Source: Paraburkholderia sp. LEh10
GTDB lineage: Bacteria > Pseudomonadota > Gammaproteobacteria > Burkholderiales > Burkholderiaceae
Reading direction: 5' to 3'
DNA: 64,000 nucleotides
Assembly: GCF_017814945.1 (NCBI RefSeq)
Contig: NZ_JAGIPX010000024.1
Span: forward strand, 61,494-125,493
This document shows, one piece after another, positions 36,699 through 45,436 of the stretch. How positions within the stretch are numbered: position 1 is the stretch's first letter; every line of letters starts with the position of its first letter. The translations under genes and the position numbers were made by a program. Below the pieces are notes generated by a model. That model had not been told where the DNA came from and searched no databases. It saw only the letters and a program-made list of their open reading frames with translations.

Positions 36699-37688
36699 AT
36701 GGACACACCCACGATCGAGCACGACTGCGTCGCCGATGCAGAAGTGGACGGCATGATGAACATGCGTCTGACTTCGATCCGTTACGCCGCCGCCGACATC
36801 AACCTGTACGAGATGCGCCGCCCCGACAATGCAGCGCTGCCGCCCGTCGCGCCCGGTGCGCACATCGACGTGTACTTGCCGAACGGCATCATGCGCCAGT
36901 ATTCGCTCGTGACGGCCGACGGCGATCCGCGCGCCTATGTCGTCGGCATCAAGCGCGACCGGGCAAGCCGCGGCGGGTCCGCTTTCGCTCACGACCGGCT
37001 GCGTGTCGGTCAGACGCTGCGCGTCGGCGGGCCGCGCAACAACTTTCCGCTCGACGAAACGGTGAGCCACACGGTACTGGTTGCGGGCGGCATCGGCATT
37101 ACGCCGATCTGGGCGATGGCGCAGCGGCTTTTGAAGCTTGGGCGTTCGTTCGAGTTGCACTACGCGTGCCGCGAACGGCGCGAAGGGGCGTTTCTCGACC
37201 AGCTCGAAACGCTGCCGCAAGTGCATCTGCATGTCGACGCCGAGCGGGGCGGCAAGCCGCTCGACATCGCGGCCATCGTCGCCCGCGCGCCGCAAGATGC
37301 GCACTACTACTGCTGCGGTCCTCTGCCGATGCTGTCGGCCTATGAAGGGGCGACCTGCGCGCTCGATCCTGCCCAGGTGCATGCGGAGTACTTCATGCCG
37401 AAGGCCCAGGCCGCATGCGAAGGCGGGTTCGTGGTCGAACTGCATCGCACAGCGCAGAAGTTTGCGATACCGGAAGGCAAGACGATTCTTCAGGTGCTGC
37501 GCGAATCCGGCATCGCGGCGCCTTATTCGTGCGAAGAGGGAATTTGCGGCGCATGTCAGGTGAAGGTGATGTCGGGCACGCCCGATCATCGCGACAGCGT
37601 GCTGTCGGAGCGCGAAAAGCAGCGTGGCGACACCATGCTGATCTGCTGTTCCGGCTCGAAGAGCGACAAGCTCGTGATCGATTTCTGA
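36699..37688 (+). CDS. PDR/VanB-family oxidoreductase (module A reductase)
   Basis: 329 residues. Domain order FMN-binding barrel (about 20-115, GAHIDVYLPNGIMRQYSL), NADH-binding (about 120-235, VAGGIGITPIWAMAQ and HYYCCGPLPML), and C-terminal plant-type [2Fe-2S] ferredoxin with CEEGICGACQ and the distant Cys in LICCSGS. This is the phthalate dioxygenase reductase architecture, feeding electrons from NADH to a two-component Rieske oxygenase, most simply the one at 34318. GAGG precedes the ATG, 42 bases after iclR. Confidence 0.9.
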   Translation: MDTPTIEHDCVADAEVDGMMNMRLTSIRYAAADINLYEMRRPDNAALPPVAPGAHIDVYLPNGIMRQYSLVTADGDPRAYVVGIKRDRASRGGSAFAHDRLRVGQTLRVGGPRNNFPLDETVSHTVLVAGGIGITPIWAMAQRLLKLGRSFELHYACRERREGAFLDQLETLPQVHLHVDAERGGKPLDIAAIVARAPQDAHYYCCGPLPMLSAYEGATCALDPAQVHAEYFMPKAQAACEGGFVVELHRTAQKFAIPEGKTILQVLRESGIAAPYSCEEGICGACQVKVMSGTPDHRDSVLSEREKQRGDTMLICCSGSKSDKLVIDF

Positions 37689-37726
37689 CGGGGCGAGTAT
37701 CGATCGACAAGCGTATCGATCGAGAA

Positions 37727-37760
37727 AAAATGAGCGGCGCCGCGAGGCGCCGCTCATTTT
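37727..37760. terminator. Bidirectional terminator between reductase and MFS gene
   Basis: AAAATGAGCGGCGCC (37727-37741), loop GCGA, GGCGCCGCTCATTTT (37746-37760): a perfect 15-base stem with A-run on one side and T-run on the other. It ends both the iclR-reductase unit and the minus-strand module B unit. Confidence 0.9.
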
Positions 37761-37820
37761 GTATCGCAGGTATCAAATGGGAGATATCAAGCGGGAGGCA
37801 TCAGGCGGGCACGACGATCA

Positions 37821-39116
37821 TCAACTCGCCGTCGTACCGGGCTTCGCGTGAGCCGTCTGCGCGCCGTTGCCCTCGCGCATTTTGTCTGCCGAATTGCGCG
37901 GACTGCGCTGCTCAGGGTACACATACGGCCCAAGCCTGCAGATCGATACGACGGAGAGCAGCACGAGCGCGGCAAAGACCCACAGCGCCGCGTGATACGA
38001 ATGCAACAGGTCATAGCAGAGGCCCGAGCCGAAGATCATGATGCCCGCGCCCCATCCCCAGCATGCCCACATGCCGCCGCATACGCGGCCAAACAGCCGC
38101 AGGTCGAAATAGCGGCTGACGATGAACGTGATGATGTCCGCCTCCGCGCCGATGCTCACGCCGATCAACGCGGCCGATACCATGGCCGGCCGTCCCGTCG
38201 CGCCCGCTGCCAGAATCAGCACGCCGCACAAGGTCAGCGCGAATGACATCGCCGCGACATACGGCGCATGAATGCGGTCCATCAGATAGCCCGCGAACAG
38301 CCGCCCGACGGCCGACGTCAGGCCCGCGATCGACAGCATGCTTGCAGCGGCGCGCACGGTCTCGCCGCGATCGGTCATCATCGGCACGAGTTGCGACAGC
38401 AGCGCGAGCAAGACACCCGACATGCAGAAGATCGCGATGCCGAGCAGCCGGAACGTGCGGTCGTGCCTGAAGATGGTCCATAGCGAAGGCAGCTTGTCGG
38501 CGGATCGATGCGTGCGCCGCGCGAGTTTTTCGTCGATGCCGGGCGGCATGCGTACGAGCAGATAGAGCGCGGGGATCGAAATGGCGGCCATCAGCGCCGC
38601 GACGCCGAGATAACCCGTGCGCCAGCCGAAGTGCCGCAGAAGATAGCCCGCGAATTGCGGCATCAGCATCGCGCCGAGCGCGGTGCCGCCCACCGTGAGA
38701 CCGAGCGCGAGGCCGCGCCGGTGATCGAAGCGCGCACACACGACCTTCGCATACGGCAACGCATTGCTGCCCGGCGCGAAGAAGCCGACCATCACGAACA
38801 CGAGGCAAAAGAGTGGCAGCGACACGGGAATCACGCCGACCAGCGCGATCGACAGCGCGAACATCGCGAGAAACAGCAGCGTCGGACGCCGCACGCCCCA
38901 TCGGTCGATCAGCGAGCCGAGCACGATCGTTCCCGGTCCCATCGCAAACTCGAAGATCGTCAGACCCAGCGAAACCTGCGCGCGGCTCCAGCCGTTTTCC
39001 GCCGCGATGGCCTTGATGAAAGTGCCGAACATGAACGCCGAGATCACGCCCGCGCCGACCGACAGGCAGAGCGCGCCGCCGATGACGGTCCACCATCGAT
39101 TGATATCCTGTTTCAA
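37821..39116 (-). CDS. MFS transporter, monocarboxylate/oxalate-type
   Basis: 431 residues with 12 predicted membrane segments. TTG start at 39116 with GGAG eight bases upstream; no ATG or GTG is available nearby in frame. The first half has FMFGTFIKAIAAENGWSRAQVSLGLTI and the MFS loop LIDRWGVRRPTLL; the central loop (about 200-225) is charged. The GWSRAQ signature is typical of the MCT/OFA-like group that moves organic acid anions. Last gene of the oxygenase-dehydrogenase-unknown-MFS unit; probably imports the substrate of that module. The C-terminal 40 residues are polar. Confidence 0.85.
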   Translation of the reverse strand: MKQDINRWWTVIGGALCLSVGAGVISAFMFGTFIKAIAAENGWSRAQVSLGLTIFEFAMGPGTIVLGSLIDRWGVRRPTLLFLAMFALSIALVGVIPVSLPLFCLVFVMVGFFAPGSNALPYAKVVCARFDHRRGLALGLTVGGTALGAMLMPQFAGYLLRHFGWRTGYLGVAALMAAISIPALYLLVRMPPGIDEKLARRTHRSADKLPSLWTIFRHDRTFRLLGIAIFCMSGVLLALLSQLVPMMTDRGETVRAAASMLSIAGLTSAVGRLFAGYLMDRIHAPYVAAMSFALTLCGVLILAAGATGRPAMVSAALIGVSIGAEADIITFIVSRYFDLRLFGRVCGGMWACWGWGAGIMIFGSGLCYDLLHSYHAALWVFAALVLLSVVSICRLGPYVYPEQRSPRNSADKMREGNGAQTAHAKPGTTAS

Positions 39117-39255
39117 CTGTCTCTCTCCACATCGTTTGTCCGCGCGGGCGTGCCGAATGCCGGGCGCGCTGCGGGGTTATGCGTGCGCGGCTTGTCTCAT
39201 GTGTGCCGCTGTATTGTCGTGCCGATCTCGTGTCACGCGTGCGAACGCTTGCGGG

Positions 39256-39804
39256 CTACGTGTCACGCGATGCGCCGAGTGCGTCGAGCAAGTCCACAAG
39301 ATAATCGTTGTCGCTCGCGAGTACCAGCATCGTGCACCACGGGCGCAATGCATCGGCTGTGCGCGCGCATCCGGCTGCTTCGCTGCGTGTGTGATGCGCA
39401 AATGGGCGCAGCACGGCGGAAACCGTCACACCGCGCCTGCACCACGCTTGCGCGGCAAAGGCGGCCGCGCGCGGATCGTCGCCTTCCGTGCCGACGATGA
39501 TCGCCAGATCCGGCGAACCGAGCCAGCCGGCGACGGCATCGGATGCGACGTTCATCGCTTGCGTCCAGTCGCCCGCTTGCGGATCGCGCGCGCCGATGAT
39601 CGAGGCCAGTTCGCTCGCGCAGGAAACCCGCACGTTTGATCCATACTTGGTGGCACATACGCGCAGCTCGTCATCGAGCGCGGACAGCGCGACGACGCGC
39701 ACCTGCCGCGGCGACGAGTTCGCGGCACGCACGCGAAAGCGCACCTCGGGCGCGTGTGACGCGTCCGCCTGCGCGAAGGCGAGGCAAGCGTGTGTCATTT
39801 CCAT
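39256..39804 (-). CDS. Uncharacterised protein resembling the central part of FtsZ/tubulin fold
   Basis: 182 residues from ATG 39804, or 180 from ATG 39798, which overlaps the dehydrogenase stop as ATGA. No confident family. By eye, residues 75-172 line up with the middle of FtsZ: GSPDLAIIVGTEGDDPRAAA corresponds to the DMVFITAGMGGGTGTGAA strand and loop, VTVSAVLRPFAHHTRSE to LTVAVVTKPFSFEGRKR, and LVLASDNDYLVDLL to LIVIPNDRLLEI. The GTP-binding tubulin signature GGGTGTG is replaced by EGDDPRA, so GTP binding is unlikely. It has no signal peptide. It is co-transcribed with a Rieske oxygenase and Zn dehydrogenase. The resemblance is visual only. Confidence 0.6.
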   Translation of the reverse strand: MEMTHACLAFAQADASHAPEVRFRVRAANSSPRQVRVVALSALDDELRVCATKYGSNVRVSCASELASIIGARDPQAGDWTQAMNVASDAVAGWLGSPDLAIIVGTEGDDPRAAAFAAQAWCRRGVTVSAVLRPFAHHTRSEAAGCARTADALRPWCTMLVLASDNDYLVDLLDALGASRDT

Positions 39805-40949
39805 GGGTCGATGGTCATGTGAATCGCGTTCTCGACGCCTTCGCCGCGCAGCGTGCGCAGCGCGAGATCGGTTTGCGCGAGACCGAATGTATGCGTGCTC
39901 ATGCGGCGCACCTGGTGCCGGTCGGCGGCGATCAGCTGCAATGCAAGCTCGACCGATTGATAGCTGTGGCCGCGCATGCCTTTGACCGTCAGAAAGCGCG
40001 CGATGATCATGTCGCTATTGAACTCGGGAATCGGCTTGCGCTTCTGTCCGCCGAGTATCACGGTGCCGCGCTTGCGCGCGAGCCTGATCGCCGTCGTGAC
40101 GGTGTCCGTGCCGCCCGACGCGCAGTCGATGGTCAGATCGGCCATCGCGCCGCCCGTCAGATCGGCGACCCGCTCCAGCACGTCTTCGCTATCGACGGCA
40201 ATGGTGTGGTCGGCGCCGAGTTGCCGTGCGAGTTCGAGGCGGCGCTGGTCGGTGGGCGTCGAAAGACCTGTGACGATGATTTGCGCCGCGCCTGCTTCGC
40301 GCGCGGCGACGACGCACGACAGTCCTTGCTGCCCCGGCCCCTGGATCACGACCGTTTGTCCCGGCCCCGCACCCCCTTGCAGATACGCCCATTCGATGCC
40401 GTTGCCGAGCGGCAATGCAAGAGCTGCATGGCGAGGCTCGACGCTCGACGGCACGCGATGAAACACGGTGTTCAGCTCGAGATACTGGAACTGGCTGAAG
40501 CCGCCCCAGAAGCCGGGCGCGGTGCGCAGGCCCGTTGCGCCATAGCGCATGCCGCCGAGTCGCCAGTCGGTCGCATCGCACAGCCGGAACTCGTTGCTCA
40601 CGCAGTACTCGCAATGGCCGCAGGGAATGTATTCTTCGAGCGCGACATAATCGCCTTCTTTTAAACCCCAGCGCTTGCGCGCGAGTTCACCGGCCTCCTC
40701 GATATGGCCGACCGTTTCGTGGCCCAGAATCAACGGTCCACGGCTTTGCGGCAATTGCTGATAGTAGGGTCCGTCGCTGCCGCACACGCCCGTGATCGCG
40801 ACGCGCAACAGGCCCGTCGAGGGTGTGATGAGTGGCCGCGCGAAGGTGCGCACGTCGGTGCGGCCCGGTTCGACGGCAACGGCGGCGTCGAACGAAGCGA
40901 CGGGCCGCGCTGTGCCCGATTGCGCGAATTGCGGTTGCGGGTTGTTCAT
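39795..40949 (-). CDS. Zinc-binding medium-chain dehydrogenase
   Basis: 384 residues. GroES-like domain with catalytic zinc ligands Cys in GVCGSDGPYY and His-Glu in LGHETVGHIEE, structural zinc lobe CGHCEYCVSNEFRLC (about residues 107-121), then a Rossmann domain with VVIQGPGQQGLSCVVAAREAGA (about 195-216). The whole set of MDR-family zinc ligands is present. A 30-residue N-terminal extension is unusual. Encoded between a Rieske oxygenase and the FtsZ-like protein; it may oxidise the dihydrodiol or an alcohol side chain made by the oxygenase. Confidence 0.87.
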   Translation of the reverse strand: MNNPQPQFAQSGTARPVASFDAAVAVEPGRTDVRTFARPLITPSTGLLRVAITGVCGSDGPYYQQLPQSRGPLILGHETVGHIEEAGELARKRWGLKEGDYVALEEYIPCGHCEYCVSNEFRLCDATDWRLGGMRYGATGLRTAPGFWGGFSQFQYLELNTVFHRVPSSVEPRHAALALPLGNGIEWAYLQGGAGPGQTVVIQGPGQQGLSCVVAAREAGAAQIIVTGLSTPTDQRRLELARQLGADHTIAVDSEDVLERVADLTGGAMADLTIDCASGGTDTVTTAIRLARKRGTVILGGQKRKPIPEFNSDMIIARFLTVKGMRGHSYQSVELALQLIAADRHQVRRMSTHTFGLAQTDLALRTLRGEGVENAIHMTIDPWK

Positions 40950-41008
40950 GCCGTGATGCCCTGATGAATGCGCGCGGCCACATTCGATGCGGCCGCGCGC
41001 GTGGGTGG

Positions 41009-42295
41009 CTAGATCGTCGTGTGGGCCTTGCCGGCTTCCGCGTGCAACGCGTCTTTCGCGCCTTCCTTGAAGGGCAGGTCGCGTTGCAGCACGATCGCGA
41101 CGGAACGCACGCGCTGCGCTTCGGGATCGCGCCCCGGCGGCAGGACGCCCTTTTCCGCCAGCGCACGCGCCGCCTTCATCAGCCGGTGACGGACCATGAT
41201 GATGCCGTTGTCCGTCGATACCAGGTTTTCGCGCGTACGGTCCTGGATCGGCCCCATGCTTTCCTGCAGCGACGCATCCTGCATGCCGATGCCCTCGACG
41301 CCGCTATACGTGGTGCCCGCCTTTTGCGCCGCGCGGTCCATCAGATAGTTGTTGTCCCTGTTTTGCAGCGGACGGTACGTGCCGGGGACATAGCGCACGT
41401 GGATGCCCTTGCCGTCCTTCATCGCGTCGACTTCCTCGCTGGTCAGATCGCGTGTCGGATGATAGTCGAAGCTCCATGCCCAGCAGTGCTCGTCGTCGAT
41501 GGGCACCCAGAAGTGGCCGTGTACGGGATGATCGCCGCGCGGCGGCACCATCGTGAAGCACGGCATCACCCAGGGCGTGATGCGCCAGTAGTACTGGTCG
41601 TCTTCCGCGTTGCGGCGCGCGCCGATATACAGGCCGCCCGTCGCTTCGACCACTTCGAACACCGGGCTGAAGTCGCTCAGGTTGTACTGGTTGCCGCGCG
41701 CGCCCTTAAAGAGCGGATCGGAATTGAGCGCGCCGCGATGCAGGAACGACACATGGCTCGAATCGACGCCGCCTTCCAGCGCCTGCAGCCAGTTGCATTC
41801 CTGCAGGCGCTTGGTCATGAAGGATTGGCTTGCGGGCACCGTCGAGAACTCATACGCGGGCAGCGGCGGCTGATGCTCGGGCGGTCCCATGTAGACCCAC
41901 ACGACGCCGCCCTGTTCGACGAGCGGATACGACTTCAGTTTGATCTTGTTGCAATAGCCGCTTTCGACGGGCTCGGACGGCACGTCGATACATTGGCCCT
42001 GCACGTCGTACTTCCAGCCGTGATACGGGCAACGGATGCCGCCTTCCTCATTGCGCCCGAACCACAGCGACACGCCGCGATGCGCGCAGAACTCGTCGAT
42101 GAGGCCGAGCTTGCCATTCGAGTCGCGGAACGCAAGCATGCGCTCCGACAGCAGTTGCAGACGCACGGGTTCGCCGCCCGCTTCCGCGACTTCCTCGGAA
42201 AGCAGCGCCGGCAGCCAGAAGCGCCGGAAAAGTTCGCCCATCGGCGTGCCGGGGCCTGTTTGGGTCAGCAGGTCGTTGTCCTGTTTCTTCAACAT
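41009..42295 (-). CDS. Rieske oxygenase, phthalate 4,5-dioxygenase-like (module B)
   Basis: 428 residues. MLKKQDNDLLTQTGPGTPMGELFRRFW opening; Rieske centre Cys70-X-His72 and Cys89-X2-His92 (CPYHGW); iron-ligand region NWLQALEGGVDSSHVSFLH. Same family as the enzymes at 34318 and 54315 but distinct in sequence. AGAGG stands eight bases before the ATG; the open frame to 42337 is not needed. It heads the unit oxygenase-dehydrogenase-FtsZ-like-MFS and diverges from a Rieske ferredoxin gene, its likely electron donor, across a region with a 21-base palindrome. Confidence 0.88.
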   Translation of the reverse strand: MLKKQDNDLLTQTGPGTPMGELFRRFWLPALLSEEVAEAGGEPVRLQLLSERMLAFRDSNGKLGLIDEFCAHRGVSLWFGRNEEGGIRCPYHGWKYDVQGQCIDVPSEPVESGYCNKIKLKSYPLVEQGGVVWVYMGPPEHQPPLPAYEFSTVPASQSFMTKRLQECNWLQALEGGVDSSHVSFLHRGALNSDPLFKGARGNQYNLSDFSPVFEVVEATGGLYIGARRNAEDDQYYWRITPWVMPCFTMVPPRGDHPVHGHFWVPIDDEHCWAWSFDYHPTRDLTSEEVDAMKDGKGIHVRYVPGTYRPLQNRDNNYLMDRAAQKAGTTYSGVEGIGMQDASLQESMGPIQDRTRENLVSTDNGIIMVRHRLMKAARALAEKGVLPPGRDPEAQRVRSVAIVLQRDLPFKEGAKDALHAEAGKAHTTI

Positions 42296-42463
42296 TCGTT
42301 TGCCTCTTGGTGTGCGTCTGACGACGTGTCTCAACATTGCGCGCGGCGATTGATTGCGGGGGCGGCGCGCTCTTCATGACGGCATGCGCGCAGCTTGCAT
42401 GCCGGTGGCGGAACTGGCTGCCTCGTGCCGATGTTGCCGGAAACCTTCCAGCCGCTTTTCATT

Positions 42464-42484
42464 GCGTTCCGGATATAGGAACGC
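42464..42484. promoter_or_regulatory. IclR-type palindrome at the module B oxygenase/ferredoxin promoters
   Basis: GCGTTCC (42464-42470), spacer GGATATA, GGAACGC (42478-42484): perfect 7-base arms. The inner 17 bases GTTCC-N7-GGAAC match the palindromes before the porin (48745-48761) and iclR (49063-49079), so one regulator probably binds all three. Confidence 0.7.
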
Positions 42485-42560
42485 TGTTCTTTCAACATGA
42501 ACAAAGTTATCATCGGCTCCGATGTGTGTCAAACGGTGAATCGGAAAACGGAGGATGGAG

Positions 42561-42887
42561 ATGGAGAAGACATGCGCGCGCATCGCGCTGTGCCGCAAGG
42601 GCGACGTGGCCGAGGGACAGGCGATCAGGATCGAAAAGGACGGCTATGTGCTGGCGGTGTTCAATCTCGAAGGCGAGTACTTCGTGACCGACGATACGTG
42701 CACGCATGGTCCGGGGTCGCTGTCGGAAGGGTGCATCGATGGCGATACGGTCGAATGCGACTTCCACAATGGCGCGTTCAATATCCGCACTGGCGAAGTT
42801 GTCGCGCCGCCTTGCATGATTCGGTTGAAGACATATCCCGTTAGCGTTGAAGGTGACGAGGTGAGCATCAGCGTGGCGGACGAATGA
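42561..42887 (+). CDS. Rieske-type [2Fe-2S] ferredoxin
   Basis: 108 residues from ATG 42561 (GGAGG six bases upstream; ATG 42555 is too close to it). Cluster ligands Cys47-X-His49 (CTHG) and Cys66-X2-His69 (CDFHNGAF). This is the stand-alone ferredoxin of three-component naphthalene/biphenyl-type dioxygenases, here next to an oxygenase whose relatives normally take electrons directly from a reductase. The likely path is NADH to the reductase at 49950, to this ferredoxin, to the oxygenase at 41009; that chain is inference. Confidence 0.9.
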   Translation: MEKTCARIALCRKGDVAEGQAIRIEKDGYVLAVFNLEGEYFVTDDTCTHGPGSLSEGCIDGDTVECDFHNGAFNIRTGEVVAPPCMIRLKTYPVSVEGDEVSISVADE

Positions 42888-42900
42888 CGCAGGTATGAAA

Positions 42901-42929
42901 GCCGGGCCTTTGGGTCCGGCGTCTTGTTT
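42901..42929. terminator. Hairpin between ferredoxin and CobW gene
   Basis: GCCGGGCC (42901-42908), loop TTTG, GGGTCCGGC ending at 42920 with one G-U pair, then GTCTTGTTT on the plus strand. It lies between convergent gene ends and probably terminates both. Confidence 0.6.
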
Positions 42930-42936
42930 GCGGCGT

Positions 42937-43908
42937 TCACAGGTCCCGCAAGATCAGCGTGACGCCGCTTGCCACTTCAGGGCCGCCCGAGCGCGGAAGT
43001 GCGTTCGTCACCGATGCATGGCGATCGCCGCGCGCGAACTGCACGATGAACGCTGCGCCATCGCGCATGCGCACGATGCCCTTCATTCGCAGCAGCGTAT
43101 TGCGATGGCGCTCGATCAACACATCCAGTTGCGTGTTCAGCGCGTCGAGACGGGCGATGCCTTCGATCGCTTCGAAACGGGTATGCGAAGCGTGCCGCGC
43201 GCTGCTGCCGTCGCGTGAAAACCCCGCGCCGATGCGCGGACGAATGGGCGGCCGCCAGCTCGTGCGTAGTGGCTCTTTGGGTGCGGCGCGCGCGTCGTCG
43301 AGATACCGCAGCACATCGGCGCTGCCGAGATCCGCGTTCGCCGAACATAGAACGCGTGTAGAAGGGTGCGAGCGTTGCAGCGTTTGCATCAGTTGCCGGC
43401 GCGTCGCATCGTCGGCCACATCCGTCTTGGTCAGCACGATCACGTTCGCCGCGTCGAGTTGGGCGCGCGCTTCGCTGAATGAATCGATGGTCTGCAAGGC
43501 GGTCGGCGCGCCGATTGTCGTCACGACCCCTGCCAGCCGATACCGCTCGTGAATGAACGCGTGGCTATTCATCGATGCGACGAGGGGAGCCGGATCGGCC
43601 AATCCCGTCGTCTCGATCACCACGCAGTCGAATCGTTCGATGCTGCGATAAAGACGCGCCCAGAACAGATTTTCGAGCGCTTCGTGCAGCGCAGGCAGCC
43701 CGCTGCAACAGATGCACGCATCGGCGATCAGCGCGGGCGCTTCGCCTGCGTGACCGAGCATCGCGTGGTCGAGCGCGACCGCGCCGACCTCGTTGACGAT
43801 CAGCGCGGCGTTGCGCAATGGCGCTTGCTTCAGCCAACGCGCGAGCAGCGTCGTCTTGCCGCTGCCGAGAAAGCCCGTCAGCAGATAGACGGGTATGCGT
43901 TCGATCAT
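42937..43908 (-). CDS. CobW/COG0523-family metal-handling GTPase
   Basis: 323 residues. P-loop GFLGSGKTT (residues 12-20), family metal-binding motif C-I-C-C (Cys65, Cys67, Cys68), switch region VVIETTGLADPAPL, nucleotide-specificity TKTD; the C-terminal CobW_C domain spans about 225-320. COG0523 proteins deliver zinc, cobalt or iron to client enzymes. The ATG overlaps the aldolase stop (ATGA), so it is the last gene of the porin-ABC-aldolase unit. A metallochaperone in a catabolic operon suggests a metal-dependent client there, such as the class II aldolase or the Zn dehydrogenase. Confidence 0.87.
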   Translation of the reverse strand: MIERIPVYLLTGFLGSGKTTLLARWLKQAPLRNAALIVNEVGAVALDHAMLGHAGEAPALIADACICCSGLPALHEALENLFWARLYRSIERFDCVVIETTGLADPAPLVASMNSHAFIHERYRLAGVVTTIGAPTALQTIDSFSEARAQLDAANVIVLTKTDVADDATRRQLMQTLQRSHPSTRVLCSANADLGSADVLRYLDDARAAPKEPLRTSWRPPIRPRIGAGFSRDGSSARHASHTRFEAIEGIARLDALNTQLDVLIERHRNTLLRMKGIVRMRDGAAFIVQFARGDRHASVTNALPRSGGPEVASGVTLILRDL

Positions 43909-44603
43909 CGGCTGGACACGCGCTCCCGCTGCAGCTTGCCTGCGTGATAGTCCCACACCTTCTGAAGCAGATTGGGCTTCCACAGATTGCGCCCAATGCT
44001 CTCGATCTGCTCGGCCGACAGCACCATCGGCTCACCGAGTTGCAGTGCGAGGTACTGGCGATGCGCGTTCTCTTCCAGATAGAACGCGAGCACGAACGCT
44101 TCGAGTATCCCTTCGGCCGCGATGACGGCACCATGCGATTTCAGCATCGCGACGCGATGCGGGCCGATCACGTCGGCCAGTTCTTCCGCAAGCGGCTTCT
44201 TGTTGATCGACGCCGTCTTGCCGAAGCGGCGAATCTCGCCGAGCACGGCCGCCTGCATGATGACGGGCTCGACGGTCCGGTCCGTCATGCTGAAAAGCGT
44301 CGACCAGACGGGATGCGAATGCACGACGGAGTGCACGTCGGGACGCCGCCGGTAGATTTCCGCGTGAATCGGAAACTCCATCGGCGGCACGGCGTCGCCC
44401 TCGATCAGATTGCCGTCAAAATCGATCGTGACGATATCGTCGATGGTCAGCGCGCTGCGCACGGACTTGCCGGAATTGATCAATAGACGCTCGTGCCCCG
44501 GCACGCGCCAGCTGAAATGACCGTTGAAGTCGATCACTTGCGCGCGTTCGAGCATCAATATTGCATCGACGAGCATCTGCTTTTGCGGGATGAATTCGCT
44601 CAT
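43905..44603 (-). CDS. Class II aldolase/adducin-family protein (module B)
   Basis: 232 residues. The zinc-binding His-X-His lies in VHSVVHSHPVW, with a further His in LKSHGAV, and Glu in PPMEFPIHAEIY, matching the class II aldolase/decarboxylase fold. Members act as fuculose- or ribulose-phosphate aldolases and, in some phthalate pathways, as dihydroxyphthalate decarboxylases; which applies here is not known. The ATG is three bases from the permease stop, so it is tightly packed between the ABC permease and the CobW GTPase. Confidence 0.83.
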   Translation of the reverse strand: MSEFIPQKQMLVDAILMLERAQVIDFNGHFSWRVPGHERLLINSGKSVRSALTIDDIVTIDFDGNLIEGDAVPPMEFPIHAEIYRRRPDVHSVVHSHPVWSTLFSMTDRTVEPVIMQAAVLGEIRRFGKTASINKKPLAEELADVIGPHRVAMLKSHGAVIAAEGILEAFVLAFYLEENAHRQYLALQLGEPMVLSAEQIESIGRNLWKPNLLQKVWDYHAGKLQRERVSSR

Positions 44604-44605
44604 GT

Positions 44606-45436
44606 CTAGCGCGCTCCTTTCCATGGAATCAGCTTGCGTTCGAGTTCCGTCAGCAACAGCGACACGCCGTAGCCGAGAAACGCGATGACGAGCAGGCCGA
44701 CATACATCTGCTCCACCGAGAGCAGCTCCCACGCGTTCCAGATCATGTAGCCAAGACCGCTTTTCGAGCCGATCATCTCGGCGATCGCGATCAGCATCAG
44801 GCCCAGCCCGAGACCGAGCTTGATGCCGCTCATGATGTGCGGCACGGCGCCCGGCAGTGCGATCGTGCGAAACACTTGCCAGCGGTTCGCACGGAAATTG
44901 CGGCCCACGTCCAGATAGATCTTGTTGATTTCGAGCACGCCCGTCGCGGTGTTGATGAGCACGGGATAGAACACGCCAATTGCGACCATCGCGATCTTCG
45001 ACGCTTCTCCGAGCCCGCAGATCAACAGCAGCAGCGGAAAGATCGCGCTCTTCGGCACCGGGTACGTTGCCGCGATCAACGGATCGAACACGGCGCGCAG
45101 CGGGCGCGACAGGCCCGTTGCGACGCCGAGCAGCAACGCGGGAATGCCGCCGATCAGCGCGCCCCAGAACAGGCGTTGCAGCGTCGCGGAGGTGTTGGCC
45201 CACAGCGAGCCGTCGTCCACGAGCGAGACGAAGGTCGCGAAAATTTTCGTCGGTGCAGGGAAGAAGCGTTCGTCGATCATGCCGGCCTGCGCCGCGATCT
45301 GCCACACGAGCAGCAGCACGACGGGCGAAGCGATGCTGATGAGGCGGTCGCGCTGCCTGCCGCTCGTCCAGTTGATCCGTGCCTTGCGGCAGCGTGAGGG
45401 GGCTGTGTTTGCCGTCAGTTGTTGTGCTGTCTTCAT
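44606..45436 (-). CDS. ABC transporter permease, SsuC/TauC type
   Basis: 276 residues, six or seven membrane segments. Sequence opens MKTAQQLTANTA and has ASPVVLLLVWQIAAQAGMI, then the EAA loop region DVGRNFRANRWQVFRTIALPGAVPHIMSGIKLG typical of nitrate/sulfonate/taurine permeases. The ATG overlaps the ATPase stop by four bases. The frame continues to 45595 but that part duplicates the ATPase in another frame. Confidence 0.88.
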   Translation of the reverse strand: MKTAQQLTANTAPSRCRKARINWTSGRQRDRLISIASPVVLLLVWQIAAQAGMIDERFFPAPTKIFATFVSLVDDGSLWANTSATLQRLFWGALIGGIPALLLGVATGLSRPLRAVFDPLIAATYPVPKSAIFPLLLLICGLGEASKIAMVAIGVFYPVLINTATGVLEINKIYLDVGRNFRANRWQVFRTIALPGAVPHIMSGIKLGLGLGLMLIAIAEMIGSKSGLGYMIWNAWELLSVEQMYVGLLVIAFLGYGVSLLLTELERKLIPWKGAR

